Assembly: GCA_017415715.1 (NCBI GenBank)
Contig: JAFQFD010000026.1
Span: forward strand, 1-64,000
Origin: Bacteroidales bacterium
GTDB taxonomy: Bacteria; Bacteroidota; Bacteroidia; Bacteroidales; UBA932
DNA: 64,000 bases
Direction: 5' to 3'
Shown: in pieces, positions 17,472 to 26,031 of the stretch
Numbering within the stretch: position 1 is the first letter of the stretch
How the letters are laid out: every line of letters begins with the position of its first letter
Program-made: the position numbers and the translations under genes
The notes under the pieces: model-generated
What the model was told of the DNA's origin: nothing
The model's input: the letters and a program-made list of their open reading frames with translations, nothing else
The model's database searches: none

Positions 17472-19043
17472 ATGAATAAGAAATTCTTGATAATTGCCGT
17501 TCTGGCTCTGCTTGGCGCAGCTTCTTGCCAGGAGAATGCCGGCGTTGAGGGAGTGCTGGTCTCATGGGGAGATATCGATGTGAGATATCCGCAGACCTCT
17601 GTGCCCGTGCATCAGACGACAGACAGGCTCGAGCTGAACGGCTGGCGTGGAGAAAGAGTGTTTGCCCAGGCGGTAGTGTGGACAGAGCAGCCGGTGGAGA
17701 AACTTACATACGAGATTTCAGATCTCAAGGGACCGGGATTCGACAAGATCCCTTCTGAAACCATCATGGCCGGTTTCGTTACTTATGTGATCGGAGACGG
17801 ATTCTTCAGCAACGGCACAGGTTGCGGCGAATGGGCTAAAGAGCCTGAGCGTGATTCTGTAGTCGTGGCTGACTGCATCGATCATCTGGCTTCGTCTGTG
17901 GCGATGGAGTCTCAGAACACCCAGGGCATATGGGTGACATGCCCTATACCTGCGTCAGTGAAGCCTGGAACATACACCGGAAAGCTGGTGGTCAAGGCTG
18001 ACGGCAAGGTTGTCGGCAAGCTGAGTCTCACAGTCCAGGCACAGGAACAGGTGCTTCCGCAACCGGAGGACTGGCATTTCCATCTTGACCTGTGGCAGAA
18101 TCCTTATGCTGTGGCAAGATACCATCAGGTGGAGCCTTGGAGCGAAGAGCACATGGAGGCCATGAGGCCTGTCATGACCATGCTTGCGCAGGCCGGACAG
18201 AAAGTCATCACGACAACACTCATACATAAGCCGTGGGGAGGCCAGACCCAGGACCATTTCGAGAGCATGGTGGAATGGGTGAAGAAGTCCGACGGGACCT
18301 GGGAATACGGATTCGACATCTTTGACAAGTGGGTTTCCTTCATGATGGAGTGCGGTGTGACTGAGCAGATAAACTGCTTCTCAATCGCGCCTTGGCATTC
18401 TGCCTTCCGTTATTTTGACGAGGCATCCGGAGAATATGCATATGTGAATGCCGAAGTCGGCACCTCTGAGTATGAAGAGTTCTGGTCGGGAATGCTTGTG
18501 GAGTTCGAGAAGCATCTGAAAGAGAAGGGCTGGTTCGACATCTGTGCCATTGCCATGGATGAACGCCCGGTAGATGTGATGAAGGAGGTTGTGAGGGTGA
18601 TCAGGAACGTGTCCCCTGACTTCAAGATTTCACTCGCCGGCAACTATCATCCTGCGGTTGAGGCTGAAATATATGACTATTGCCTTGCTTATGGACTTGA
18701 ATTCCCTGAGGATGTTCTTGCAAGACGCAAGGCTGAGGGCAAAGTCAGCACATACTATACATGCTGCACAGAAATGGCTCCGAACCTTTTCACGGTTTCG
18801 GACCCTGCGGATGCCATGTTCCTTGGCCTTGAAATGGCCAGAAGAAAGGCTGACGGCTACCTCAGGTGGGCATATAACAGCTGGCCTCTGGAGCCTCTCA
18901 CAGATTCGAGATTCCGTTCGTTCACCTCTGGAGATACATTTCTTGTTTACCCAGAAGGAAGAAGTTCGATAAGGTTTGAAAGGCTCATACAGGGCATTCA
19001 GGAGTATGAAAAGATAAGATTGTCAGGAAATATACAGGAGTAA
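17472..19043 (+). CDS. GH123-like glycosidase 2 (DUF4091), lipoprotein
   Basis: About 523 residues from the ATG at 17472, which begins the signal peptide and lipobox (LLGAASC); an ATG at 17460 overlapping the preceding stop would add four residues. The N-terminal beta-sandwich is followed by the DUF4091/GH123 catalytic domain with the dyad Asp363-Glu364 (AMDERPVD) and the tail DGYLRWAYNSW, SGDTFLVYP, SSIRFERLIQGIQEYEK. The proline after the dyad seen in the other two copies is replaced by Arg-Pro. Second of three related genes in the operon; low similarity between copies argues for different substrates. Confidence 0.8.
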   Translation: MNKKFLIIAVLALLGAASCQENAGVEGVLVSWGDIDVRYPQTSVPVHQTTDRLELNGWRGERVFAQAVVWTEQPVEKLTYEISDLKGPGFDKIPSETIMAGFVTYVIGDGFFSNGTGCGEWAKEPERDSVVVADCIDHLASSVAMESQNTQGIWVTCPIPASVKPGTYTGKLVVKADGKVVGKLSLTVQAQEQVLPQPEDWHFHLDLWQNPYAVARYHQVEPWSEEHMEAMRPVMTMLAQAGQKVITTTLIHKPWGGQTQDHFESMVEWVKKSDGTWEYGFDIFDKWVSFMMECGVTEQINCFSIAPWHSAFRYFDEASGEYAYVNAEVGTSEYEEFWSGMLVEFEKHLKEKGWFDICAIAMDERPVDVMKEVVRVIRNVSPDFKISLAGNYHPAVEAEIYDYCLAYGLEFPEDVLARRKAEGKVSTYYTCCTEMAPNLFTVSDPADAMFLGLEMARRKADGYLRWAYNSWPLEPLTDSRFRSFTSGDTFLVYPEGRSSIRFERLIQGIQEYEKIRLSGNIQE

Positions 19044-21391
19044 TGAATATGCGTAAAACAATAATCATCAGCATTTTTGCTCTTCTTGGTCTGGTGGCAT
19101 GCCAGGAGGAGATCCAGCAGGTGCCTATGGCACAGGCGGTTACGGGACTTGAAGTCAGCGACTCTACCTCTAATGCCGTCACCCTGAAATGGACAATGGG
19201 CGAGAATACCGAATATGTCCTGGTAAGTTATTCAAGGGCCGGTGAGCAGGAAACTTCCCTTGAGGAAAAGATAACAAAGGAGACATATACTGTCGAGGGA
19301 CTGACATACGTGAAAGACTCTCCGTATGAGTTTACGGTAGTCAGCTACAATTCAGATGACATTGCCGGAGGCTCGGCAAAGGTGAAGTCAAATGTGGTGA
19401 TGCCGGCACGTGACATCCCGGCTGTGACTTTCCTGAATGCAACGAATGTATCTCAGACTACAGCAACTTTCAAATGGGGCCAGCCTAAAGGTATCGCATA
19501 TGTTCAGGTTGAATGGAAACGTGAGGGTGATTATCCTTTTGAAGGCTCTCAAAGGGTTGATGATAAGGTTTTCAAACTTTCAGGAGTTCAGCCAGATGAT
19601 GCAAACCCAGTCAAGGTGACAGTGACAAGCTATGACGAGGACGGATACCAGGGAGCCAGCTCTTCAATAGAAGTCATATGCGGTGGTACCAAGAATATAG
19701 GCACATCTCATACGCTTTATCAGGTCGATGCATTAAAGAAGGTGTTGCGTGGACAGTTTTCTGATGGCAGTTATGAGGAACCGTCAATGATTCACGTTGC
19801 ACAGGGTGAAACCGCTTCTGTCCAGGTTGTCGTATTGCCGAAATCCACATCGCTGACAGATGTGAAAGTCTCTATCAAGACATTTGAAAATGAATCCGGC
19901 GCTAAACTTCCTGAGCCAAAAGGAGGGTGGGTTGAATTCGTCGAATCCATATATAATGGTGAATATGTGAGCACTAACCTTAATGGTGGATACATGTATC
20001 CGGATGTGATCATTCCGTCTGACTCAAGGAATATCAGTGAAAGCGAATTCGGTACGTATTGGTATGATGTCTTTGTCCCAAGTGGCACATCCCCGGGTAC
20101 TTACGAGTCTGTCTTTACCCTTTCAGGCTCAAGTGACGGAGAACCTTTCTCAACCGACCTTATTGTCAGGATGGAAGTGTGGCCCGTGGTGCTTGAGGAG
20201 TCTGACCTCCTTGTTACCAACTGGCTGTTCGAGGACAGGTACAGGCATGTAAACAATGGGGTAGACTGCAGCCGGACAAATGATCCGGAGACATTCTACA
20301 AGATCCATAAGCTGTTTGCAAACACTTGTCGCGACCTGGGACAGAACACTTACCGCATGGACCATCCTATGAACGCGATGTATCCGCGCGGAATAGATGA
20401 GAACGGTAAATATAAGTTCGACTTCAGCGCTTTTGATGAAAACGTCGAATTCCTGATCAAGGAGGGCGGCCTCAAATGCATTGAAGGCTCACATCTCTGT
20501 ACTGCAGCAGGCTATGGTGGTGACTATGGCTTGAATATGTTCTATTGGTACAATGAGGAAAAGGGCGCATTTGAAAGAATGGGCACATGGAGTGACTTTG
20601 AAGATCCTGAGGTATGGGCTAAGGCCGAAAAGCATATCACGGACTTCTTCCAGGCTCTCCAGGAGCATCTCAGGGAGAAAGGATGGCTTGACATGTACGT
20701 GCAGCACATCGGTGACGAACCGACGGAGCAGCCGGACAAAGGCCTGAAGAACTGGCCGTCATGGGTGAAGTTTGCGGCAGCGGTCAAGAAGGCCGCTCCT
20801 GAGATCAAGCTCATGGATGCGGTCGATGCGGGCTGTGCGGACAAGATATCTCCATATATCGACATCATGTGTCCTGTACTTCACGTAAGACTTGACGATC
20901 AGTATGCCGGAATGTTTGAAGAAAGATACAATTCAGGCAAGAGGGACTGGATCTACACCTGTATGTTCCCTCAGGGAGGCTTTGCGAACAGATTTGTGGT
21001 CCAGCCGCTGCTGATGCCTCGATATATCCACTGGCTTAACTACAAGCTCAAGGCCAACGGCTATCTCCATTGGGGACTCCACTGGTGGCCTTCGGACATT
21101 CTTACACGTGAAAACGGCATCCTTGGTGACTGCTCGACACCTGGCTCATATTTCCCTGGCGGAGACCCTTACGTAATCTACCCTGGCTATCATGAGCTTT
21201 ATCTTTCAAACAGGGCATGTGCGATGAGAGATGGTATAAATGACTATGCTCTCCTCAAGATGGCTGAGAAGAAGAACAAGGCAAAGACAGATGAGATTGT
21301 GGATAGAATGATTCAAGGTCCTAATACATATGAACTTGATGTGAAGAAATTCCGTGAAGCCAGAGTTGAACTTCTTGAAATCCTTAAATGA
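19043..21391 (+). CDS. GH123-like glycosidase 3 with two N-terminal FN3 modules, lipoprotein
   Basis: A 782-residue lipoprotein (LLGLVAC), about 220 residues longer than its two relatives. The extra part is two tandem fibronectin III-like modules (about residues 28-115, VTGLEVSDSTSNAVTLKW, and 125-220, VTFLNATNVSQTTATFKW), which probably space the enzyme from the membrane. The GH123 N-terminal sandwich and catalytic domain follow, with Asp558-Glu559 (HIGDEPTEQ) and the conserved NGYLHWGLHWWPSD and GGDPYVIYPG. The first ATG overlaps the preceding stop (TAATG), and the next gene overlaps this one by 4 bases, so translation is likely coupled. Confidence 0.82.
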   Translation: MNMRKTIIISIFALLGLVACQEEIQQVPMAQAVTGLEVSDSTSNAVTLKWTMGENTEYVLVSYSRAGEQETSLEEKITKETYTVEGLTYVKDSPYEFTVVSYNSDDIAGGSAKVKSNVVMPARDIPAVTFLNATNVSQTTATFKWGQPKGIAYVQVEWKREGDYPFEGSQRVDDKVFKLSGVQPDDANPVKVTVTSYDEDGYQGASSSIEVICGGTKNIGTSHTLYQVDALKKVLRGQFSDGSYEEPSMIHVAQGETASVQVVVLPKSTSLTDVKVSIKTFENESGAKLPEPKGGWVEFVESIYNGEYVSTNLNGGYMYPDVIIPSDSRNISESEFGTYWYDVFVPSGTSPGTYESVFTLSGSSDGEPFSTDLIVRMEVWPVVLEESDLLVTNWLFEDRYRHVNNGVDCSRTNDPETFYKIHKLFANTCRDLGQNTYRMDHPMNAMYPRGIDENGKYKFDFSAFDENVEFLIKEGGLKCIEGSHLCTAAGYGGDYGLNMFYWYNEEKGAFERMGTWSDFEDPEVWAKAEKHITDFFQALQEHLREKGWLDMYVQHIGDEPTEQPDKGLKNWPSWVKFAAAVKKAAPEIKLMDAVDAGCADKISPYIDIMCPVLHVRLDDQYAGMFEERYNSGKRDWIYTCMFPQGGFANRFVVQPLLMPRYIHWLNYKLKANGYLHWGLHWWPSDILTRENGILGDCSTPGSYFPGGDPYVIYPGYHELYLSNRACAMRDGINDYALLKMAEKKNKAKTDEIVDRMIQGPNTYELDVKKFREARVELLEILK

Positions 21392-22827
21392 TGAAGACGT
21401 GGAAATATAATTATGGATTAATTCCTATGATCGCCTTGGCTGTGGTCATCTGCCATGTGTCGTGCACAAAGCCTGATGTTTCACAGGAAGAGGAAAAACC
21501 TGATGTGGAGGTCCCGGATAATGATACTTCGGGGCAGAATCCTCCTCAGGAAGATGAACCGGTGGTTGATCCGAAGGCTCCTGTGTTGAAGATCAATGCG
21601 CTAACCTCTACAAGAGCTTGTGTGAGAGTTGATTATTCATTCGAAAAGGTGACTGAGTTCAATCAGAACGTCAATATCTGTTTCAGTAAGGAACCAGGTT
21701 CAACGATTGACGACCATACGTTCAAACTGCCGCCAAGAAGTGCAAATAAAGCTGATATGATGGGAGTCGTTCCGAATCTTGTCCTTGACTATGATACTGA
21801 CTATTACTTTAGATTGTATGTGCAGCAGAAAGGTACTGTATATTACAGCAATGAGGTCAAATGCTCGCTGGAAGATGAATATGAACCGATAAATCTTTCG
21901 TGGAAGAAGATGGATATTGCGGGACTTCACCCAGATATAACAGCGTATACGACCACATCAAAACTGAGTGGAAGGAATTTTCAGGCATGGTACGCCATTG
22001 CAGATATGAATAAAGGCAATCTTAAAGTCAAGGCGAACCATCCGGCAAATGCGCAGACGGTTACATCTCAGGCAGCGTCTATAGGACCAGAATGTCAGAT
22101 ATTAATCAATTCCGGTTACTTTTATTACGAAGGTAATCAGGCTGTAAACATTGGAACTTCGATAGTGGATGGGATACAGAATGGATTTATATTCTCGTTT
22201 GCAGGCTCGTTGTCAGATAGTGAACCTGAAGAATCCAATACGCAGTATAAAGTGACCAGGGGTGTCTTTGGAGCAGATGCGCAAGGTGTTCCAGCAGTCA
22301 AGTGGATGGGTTGCATAACACATAATACGAATTATTATTATGATATGCCGTTGCTTTCCATAAAAGGAGAGACCAAGCAGAATGCTCCGTCAGCAACTAA
22401 TCCGACAGCTCCTTCGGACTGGGAACCTGTAGAACTGGTGACTGCTGGCCCTGTCCTTCTCAAGGATGGAAAGATACCGTTTGACTTTACTCGTACGTCT
22501 AAAGGTAATACATATTTCCTGTCAAATTGGGAGATGATAACTTATGATGTGTTCACTGACACCACAGGTGATGACTGGAGATGTGACAGAAGTGCTGTCG
22601 GCATCACAGAGGACGGGAAACTGATCTTCTTTGCCTGCGAAGGCCGTACTCCTTCTTTGAGTTGTGGAGCAAATCTGGACGAAGTGGCAAGGATATTAAA
22701 GGCTTTAGGTTGTGTTGAGGCTTTGAATTTTGATGGTGGAGGTTCGACTAAACTGTATCTTGGCGGACAGTCGTTTGCGAATAACAACAGGGCTGTGATG
22801 ACAACGGTTGGAATAGTAACGAAATAA
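21388..22827 (+). CDS. phosphodiester glycosidase (NAGPA domain) lipoprotein
   Basis: A 479-residue lipoprotein (VICHVSC) with an acidic linker (residues about 28-60), an FN3-like module (about 68-165) and a C-terminal phosphodiester glycosidase domain. The family is named after the human uncovering enzyme that removes GlcNAc from GlcNAc-1-phospho-mannose. Its hallmarks are here: INSGYFYYEG, SAVGITEDGKLIFF and Asp449 of FDGGGSTKLYL. It should hydrolyse a sugar-1-phosphodiester at the cell surface or in the periplasm. It overlaps the FN3/GH123-like gene by 4 bases and precedes GH5 by 14. The substrate here is unknown. Confidence 0.82.
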   Translation: MMKTWKYNYGLIPMIALAVVICHVSCTKPDVSQEEEKPDVEVPDNDTSGQNPPQEDEPVVDPKAPVLKINALTSTRACVRVDYSFEKVTEFNQNVNICFSKEPGSTIDDHTFKLPPRSANKADMMGVVPNLVLDYDTDYYFRLYVQQKGTVYYSNEVKCSLEDEYEPINLSWKKMDIAGLHPDITAYTTTSKLSGRNFQAWYAIADMNKGNLKVKANHPANAQTVTSQAASIGPECQILINSGYFYYEGNQAVNIGTSIVDGIQNGFIFSFAGSLSDSEPEESNTQYKVTRGVFGADAQGVPAVKWMGCITHNTNYYYDMPLLSIKGETKQNAPSATNPTAPSDWEPVELVTAGPVLLKDGKIPFDFTRTSKGNTYFLSNWEMITYDVFTDTTGDDWRCDRSAVGITEDGKLIFFACEGRTPSLSCGANLDEVARILKALGCVEALNFDGGGSTKLYLGGQSFANNNRAVMTTVGIVTK

Positions 22828-22841
22828 TAGGTTGAAATCTT

Positions 22842-24242
22842 ATGAGAATATCTTTTAGACAGTGTCGATGTATTCTGTTGGTGCTGACCGCTGCTGTCAT
22901 CTATGCGTGCGAGCGTCAGATGCCGATAGAAGATACGACTGTTGAGGATACCATTGGTGGTGAAGAAGAGGAGGAACAGTTAAATGCGGATGTAATTTCA
23001 TCAGCTGTGTTGACATTTGCCTATTATGATATTGTTGGCGAGGTTGATGTGGAGAACAGGAGGGTTGATTTTGATATGGAGGTCTATGGAACTGATCCGG
23101 TCAATCTAAGATATCTCCCGGTTACTTTCACGCTAAAGGATGGATTTGTGACGCAAGGAACCGAATATGAGTATATTCGTCTGATCCTTACACCGGAAGA
23201 TCAGCCGGCAAAAGTCACATTCTCAAATGGAGATGCCGCGGTCGAGTATGAAGTGTATCTGGATCTTGAAGTTAAGGAAGCTCCGCGTACATCCTTTCAG
23301 TTCAAACGTGGAGTGAATCTTTCATACTGGTTTCAGGAATATATACCGTGGTATGACGAATCAACGATAGAGGAGATAAGTTATTATGGCTTTGACCATG
23401 TAAGGCTACCATTTGATACGAAAACCTTATTTGAATCAGATGGTAGTGTCATCAGGACTCATATGGATGAGTTGCACAATGTCGTTCAGAAGTGCATCAG
23501 TGTAGGGCTGAATGTCATTCTTGACATGCATTGGCTCAATGCCGGCAACCTGTTTTATGAGAAGGCCGCTGCTGATGAACTTGTAAATAACTGGCAAAAG
23601 CTTATTGCCGAGTTCTCAGAATATCCTGTGGAAAGGGTTGCGTATGAAATTCTGAATGAGCCACATGGGTATGGATGGGAAGCCATGCAGAGAAACATGC
23701 TGCATCTGATACGTCATTATGAACCGTCCAGAGTCGTCTTCATCTCGCCTCAGGGATACAATGCGGCATCTGCGGCAGCTTTTTCTGTTCATGCTGGTGA
23801 TCCTAACCTGGTGGTGACTTTCCACTATTATGAGCCGATGCTGGCCAGCCACAAGAAACTATGGGGCTATACCGGCCCCTCACACTATCCGGGGTGCCTG
23901 TTTTCTGATGAGGAATGGGAGGCCATGTCGGATGCAGAGAAGGCGATAGCTGAAGGTCATATCGGAAAGGTTTATGACTATGATTATACTTACTCCAAGT
24001 TCAAGGCAGTTGCAGATAATGCGAATCTTCTCGGATTGAAGATACATTGTGGAGAGTTCGGATACTCTACAAAGAATATCAGAGAGGAAAGACTCCAATG
24101 GTTCAGGGATATTGTAATGGCTTTCCATGAGTGTGATATTGCGTATACTTTATGGGAAAACTGGGGCGGTGACTTCGGCGCAGGAGATTGGGCAGGCGAG
24201 CCTGACGAGGAGATAATAGACATCCTCCTTCAGAGGGATTGA
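22842..24242 (+). CDS. GH5 endo-glycanase lipoprotein
   Basis: A 466-residue lipoprotein (AAVIYAC) with an acidic Glu-rich linker, an Ig-like DUF5018-type module (about residues 48-145) and a GH5 TIM barrel. The catalytic pair is acid/base Glu273 (EILNEPHG) and nucleophile Glu405 (HCGEFGYS); HVRLPFD and ILDMHW are the usual strand motifs. GH5 contains endo-glucanases, mannanases and xyloglucanases, so this is the best candidate for the first cut on an extracellular polysaccharide. It is the last gene before the internal promoter region at 24296. Confidence 0.87.
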   Translation: MRISFRQCRCILLVLTAAVIYACERQMPIEDTTVEDTIGGEEEEEQLNADVISSAVLTFAYYDIVGEVDVENRRVDFDMEVYGTDPVNLRYLPVTFTLKDGFVTQGTEYEYIRLILTPEDQPAKVTFSNGDAAVEYEVYLDLEVKEAPRTSFQFKRGVNLSYWFQEYIPWYDESTIEEISYYGFDHVRLPFDTKTLFESDGSVIRTHMDELHNVVQKCISVGLNVILDMHWLNAGNLFYEKAAADELVNNWQKLIAEFSEYPVERVAYEILNEPHGYGWEAMQRNMLHLIRHYEPSRVVFISPQGYNAASAAAFSVHAGDPNLVVTFHYYEPMLASHKKLWGYTGPSHYPGCLFSDEEWEAMSDAEKAIAEGHIGKVYDYDYTYSKFKAVADNANLLGLKIHCGEFGYSTKNIREERLQWFRDIVMAFHECDIAYTLWENWGGDFGAGDWAGEPDEEIIDILLQRD

Positions 24243-24295
24243 TAATTTTCTCCCTATTTTGGTAAAAATTAAACATCATATCATATAAGACATAT

Positions 24296-24343
24296 TACAT
24301 TTGTTAATGAAATTAACAGCACTGAATTTATTAACCTTAATAA
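24296..24343 (+). promoter_or_regulatory. internal PUL promoter with two palindromes in the leader
   Basis: The 117-base gap before the lipoprotein gene is very A/T-rich. TACATTTG at 24296-24303 matches the -7 consensus, without a clear -33 box. Directly after it are GTTAAT-GAA-ATTAAC (24303-24317) and TTATTAA-CC-TTAATAA (24328-24343), both perfect inverted repeats. They may be protein-binding sites or leader hairpins. The strong codon bias of the following gene fits a separate, strong promoter here. Confidence 0.5.
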
Positions 24344-24359
24344 CCAACTTTTTTAAATC

Positions 24360-26021
24360 ATGAAACATCGTATTCTTTCGATTGCTGCGATTTTCGCAGT
24401 TTTTGCAACTCTGATGTCTTGCCAGGAAAAGACACCTGAGGTTGTTTATTCGGAGGTTCCGTTCGAGACTATCTCTATCACAGCAGGTGATGAGACTGTT
24501 GACGGCGTCATCAGCGGAACTAATGTTACATTCAGCTTTGCAGCTGTTGAGGATTTCACAGCTTGCTCTATCAACTTTGAGGTGAACGAGGGTTGGGTTT
24601 GCACTTGGCCAACAGATCCTGCAAACGTTGACCTTACTGTAGACGAGAATCTCGTTCTTCAGTTCACTTCACCTAAGAACGCTATCGTGAAGTACTACAT
24701 CAGCTTCACTTCAAACTCTCTTCCTATCGCTGATCCATCGAAGATCAAGGTGAAGGGTGACGACGCTGCTGTCGTTGAGGTAAACAATGCAAAGAAGACC
24801 CTCAAGATCTACTACAACCAGGAGACCATGAACGAGGCTGCCATCGAGCTCGTATTCGAGGAAGGCGCTCTTATCCCTGGTGCAACTTATGAGGGAAGTG
24901 CATTCGACTTCACTGAGACTCTCAGCAATCCTTTTGTTATCAAGACTTCAACAGGTGATGTTACTTACACTCTCAAGCTTGACAAGTCTTCTCTCATGCC
25001 AAACCCTGCAACTCTCGGTTTCTCAGACATCACAGCTGACTATACTGATGCAGAGGGTGTGACTATCTTCAAGGCTACAGCTATCAACGGCGTTCCAGAG
25101 CGTCAGAGATTCTACGGCGGAAGCCAGTTCGTTCAGGAGACTCCATACGGTCCTTACGACGGTTGGATCTACATGAACAATGACCCTGACAAGACAGTTT
25201 GGGTAGCTCTCGGTGACTGGACTGAGGACAGAACAACAGTCAACATCGACCCATGTGAGGTTGTTGTAGTTCTCCTCGATCAGACAGAGGTTGCCGGTAA
25301 GATGTTCTGCGCAGACGGTGGTGTGACTGCAGGTACAGTTTCATCATTGGTAACCGTAACAGGTCACTCACTTGCACAGGGCGACGCTGGTCTTTACGCT
25401 GACGGCAAGTTCTACGATGACTATGCTTCTGCAACTTATGTAAACTACCAGAACGACCTCTTCCCAAGAACCGCTATCGCTTTCGACGCTGAGGGTAACT
25501 TTACTACAGCAACTATCGCATACGCATGGGGTGACTTCTACAAGTGGGATAAGATTTATACAGATTCTTCACTTCCAATCGCTACAGATCAGTTCTCAAG
25601 CACTGTTAACGTGACTTCAGTAGCTTGGACTTGCCCAGCTCCTGTAAGAGGTTCACACGCACTTACAAAGGATGAGCTTCAGTACTCAGACTGCGGTTGG
25701 GAGCCATCATTCGGTGATGCTTGGAACGGTAACAGAGCAAGAATGTTCGCTGGTGTTACTGAGGACGGCCGTATCGGTTTCGCTGCATTCCAGGGTTCAT
25801 TCGGTTACATCGAGGAACTCGGATGGGAGGATTTCAACGGTGTAGGTACATTCCAGGGTGCATGGCTTCTCCAGAAGTTTGGATTCAAGGATGTGATCCA
25901 GATTGGAACAGCTATGTATGGCGAGGATAACTTCCGCCCTACAATCATCGTTGACGGTCAGACCGTTATCGGTGACCCAGCACAGAATGCTGCATACTGC
26001 ATTGGTTACGACGTAAGATAA
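24360..26021 (+). CDS. abundant PUL lipoprotein with degenerate NAGPA-like C-terminus; candidate glycan-binding protein
   Basis: A 553-residue lipoprotein (TLMSC). Residues about 30-125 and 130-210 are two Ig-like DUF5018-type modules (ITAGDETVDGVISGTNVTFSF; IKVKGDDAAVVEVN), common at the base of surface glycan-binding proteins. The C-terminal half runs parallel to the phosphodiester glycosidase two genes upstream: CPAPVRGSHALTKDE against TAGPVLLKDGK, and RMFAGVTEDGRIGFAAFQG against SAVGITEDGKLIFFACEG, near residue 465. The DGGGS catalytic segment is absent. Codon use (ggt, gtt, gct, cct, aac, tac) is far more biased than that of its neighbours. It is followed after 10 bases by SusC. A binding role is inferred. 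Confidence 0.72.
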   Translation: MKHRILSIAAIFAVFATLMSCQEKTPEVVYSEVPFETISITAGDETVDGVISGTNVTFSFAAVEDFTACSINFEVNEGWVCTWPTDPANVDLTVDENLVLQFTSPKNAIVKYYISFTSNSLPIADPSKIKVKGDDAAVVEVNNAKKTLKIYYNQETMNEAAIELVFEEGALIPGATYEGSAFDFTETLSNPFVIKTSTGDVTYTLKLDKSSLMPNPATLGFSDITADYTDAEGVTIFKATAINGVPERQRFYGGSQFVQETPYGPYDGWIYMNNDPDKTVWVALGDWTEDRTTVNIDPCEVVVVLLDQTEVAGKMFCADGGVTAGTVSSLVTVTGHSLAQGDAGLYADGKFYDDYASATYVNYQNDLFPRTAIAFDAEGNFTTATIAYAWGDFYKWDKIYTDSSLPIATDQFSSTVNVTSVAWTCPAPVRGSHALTKDELQYSDCGWEPSFGDAWNGNRARMFAGVTEDGRIGFAAFQGSFGYIEELGWEDFNGVGTFQGAWLLQKFGFKDVIQIGTAMYGEDNFRPTIIVDGQTVIGDPAQNAAYCIGYDVR

Positions 26022-26031
26022 TTTTATCATC

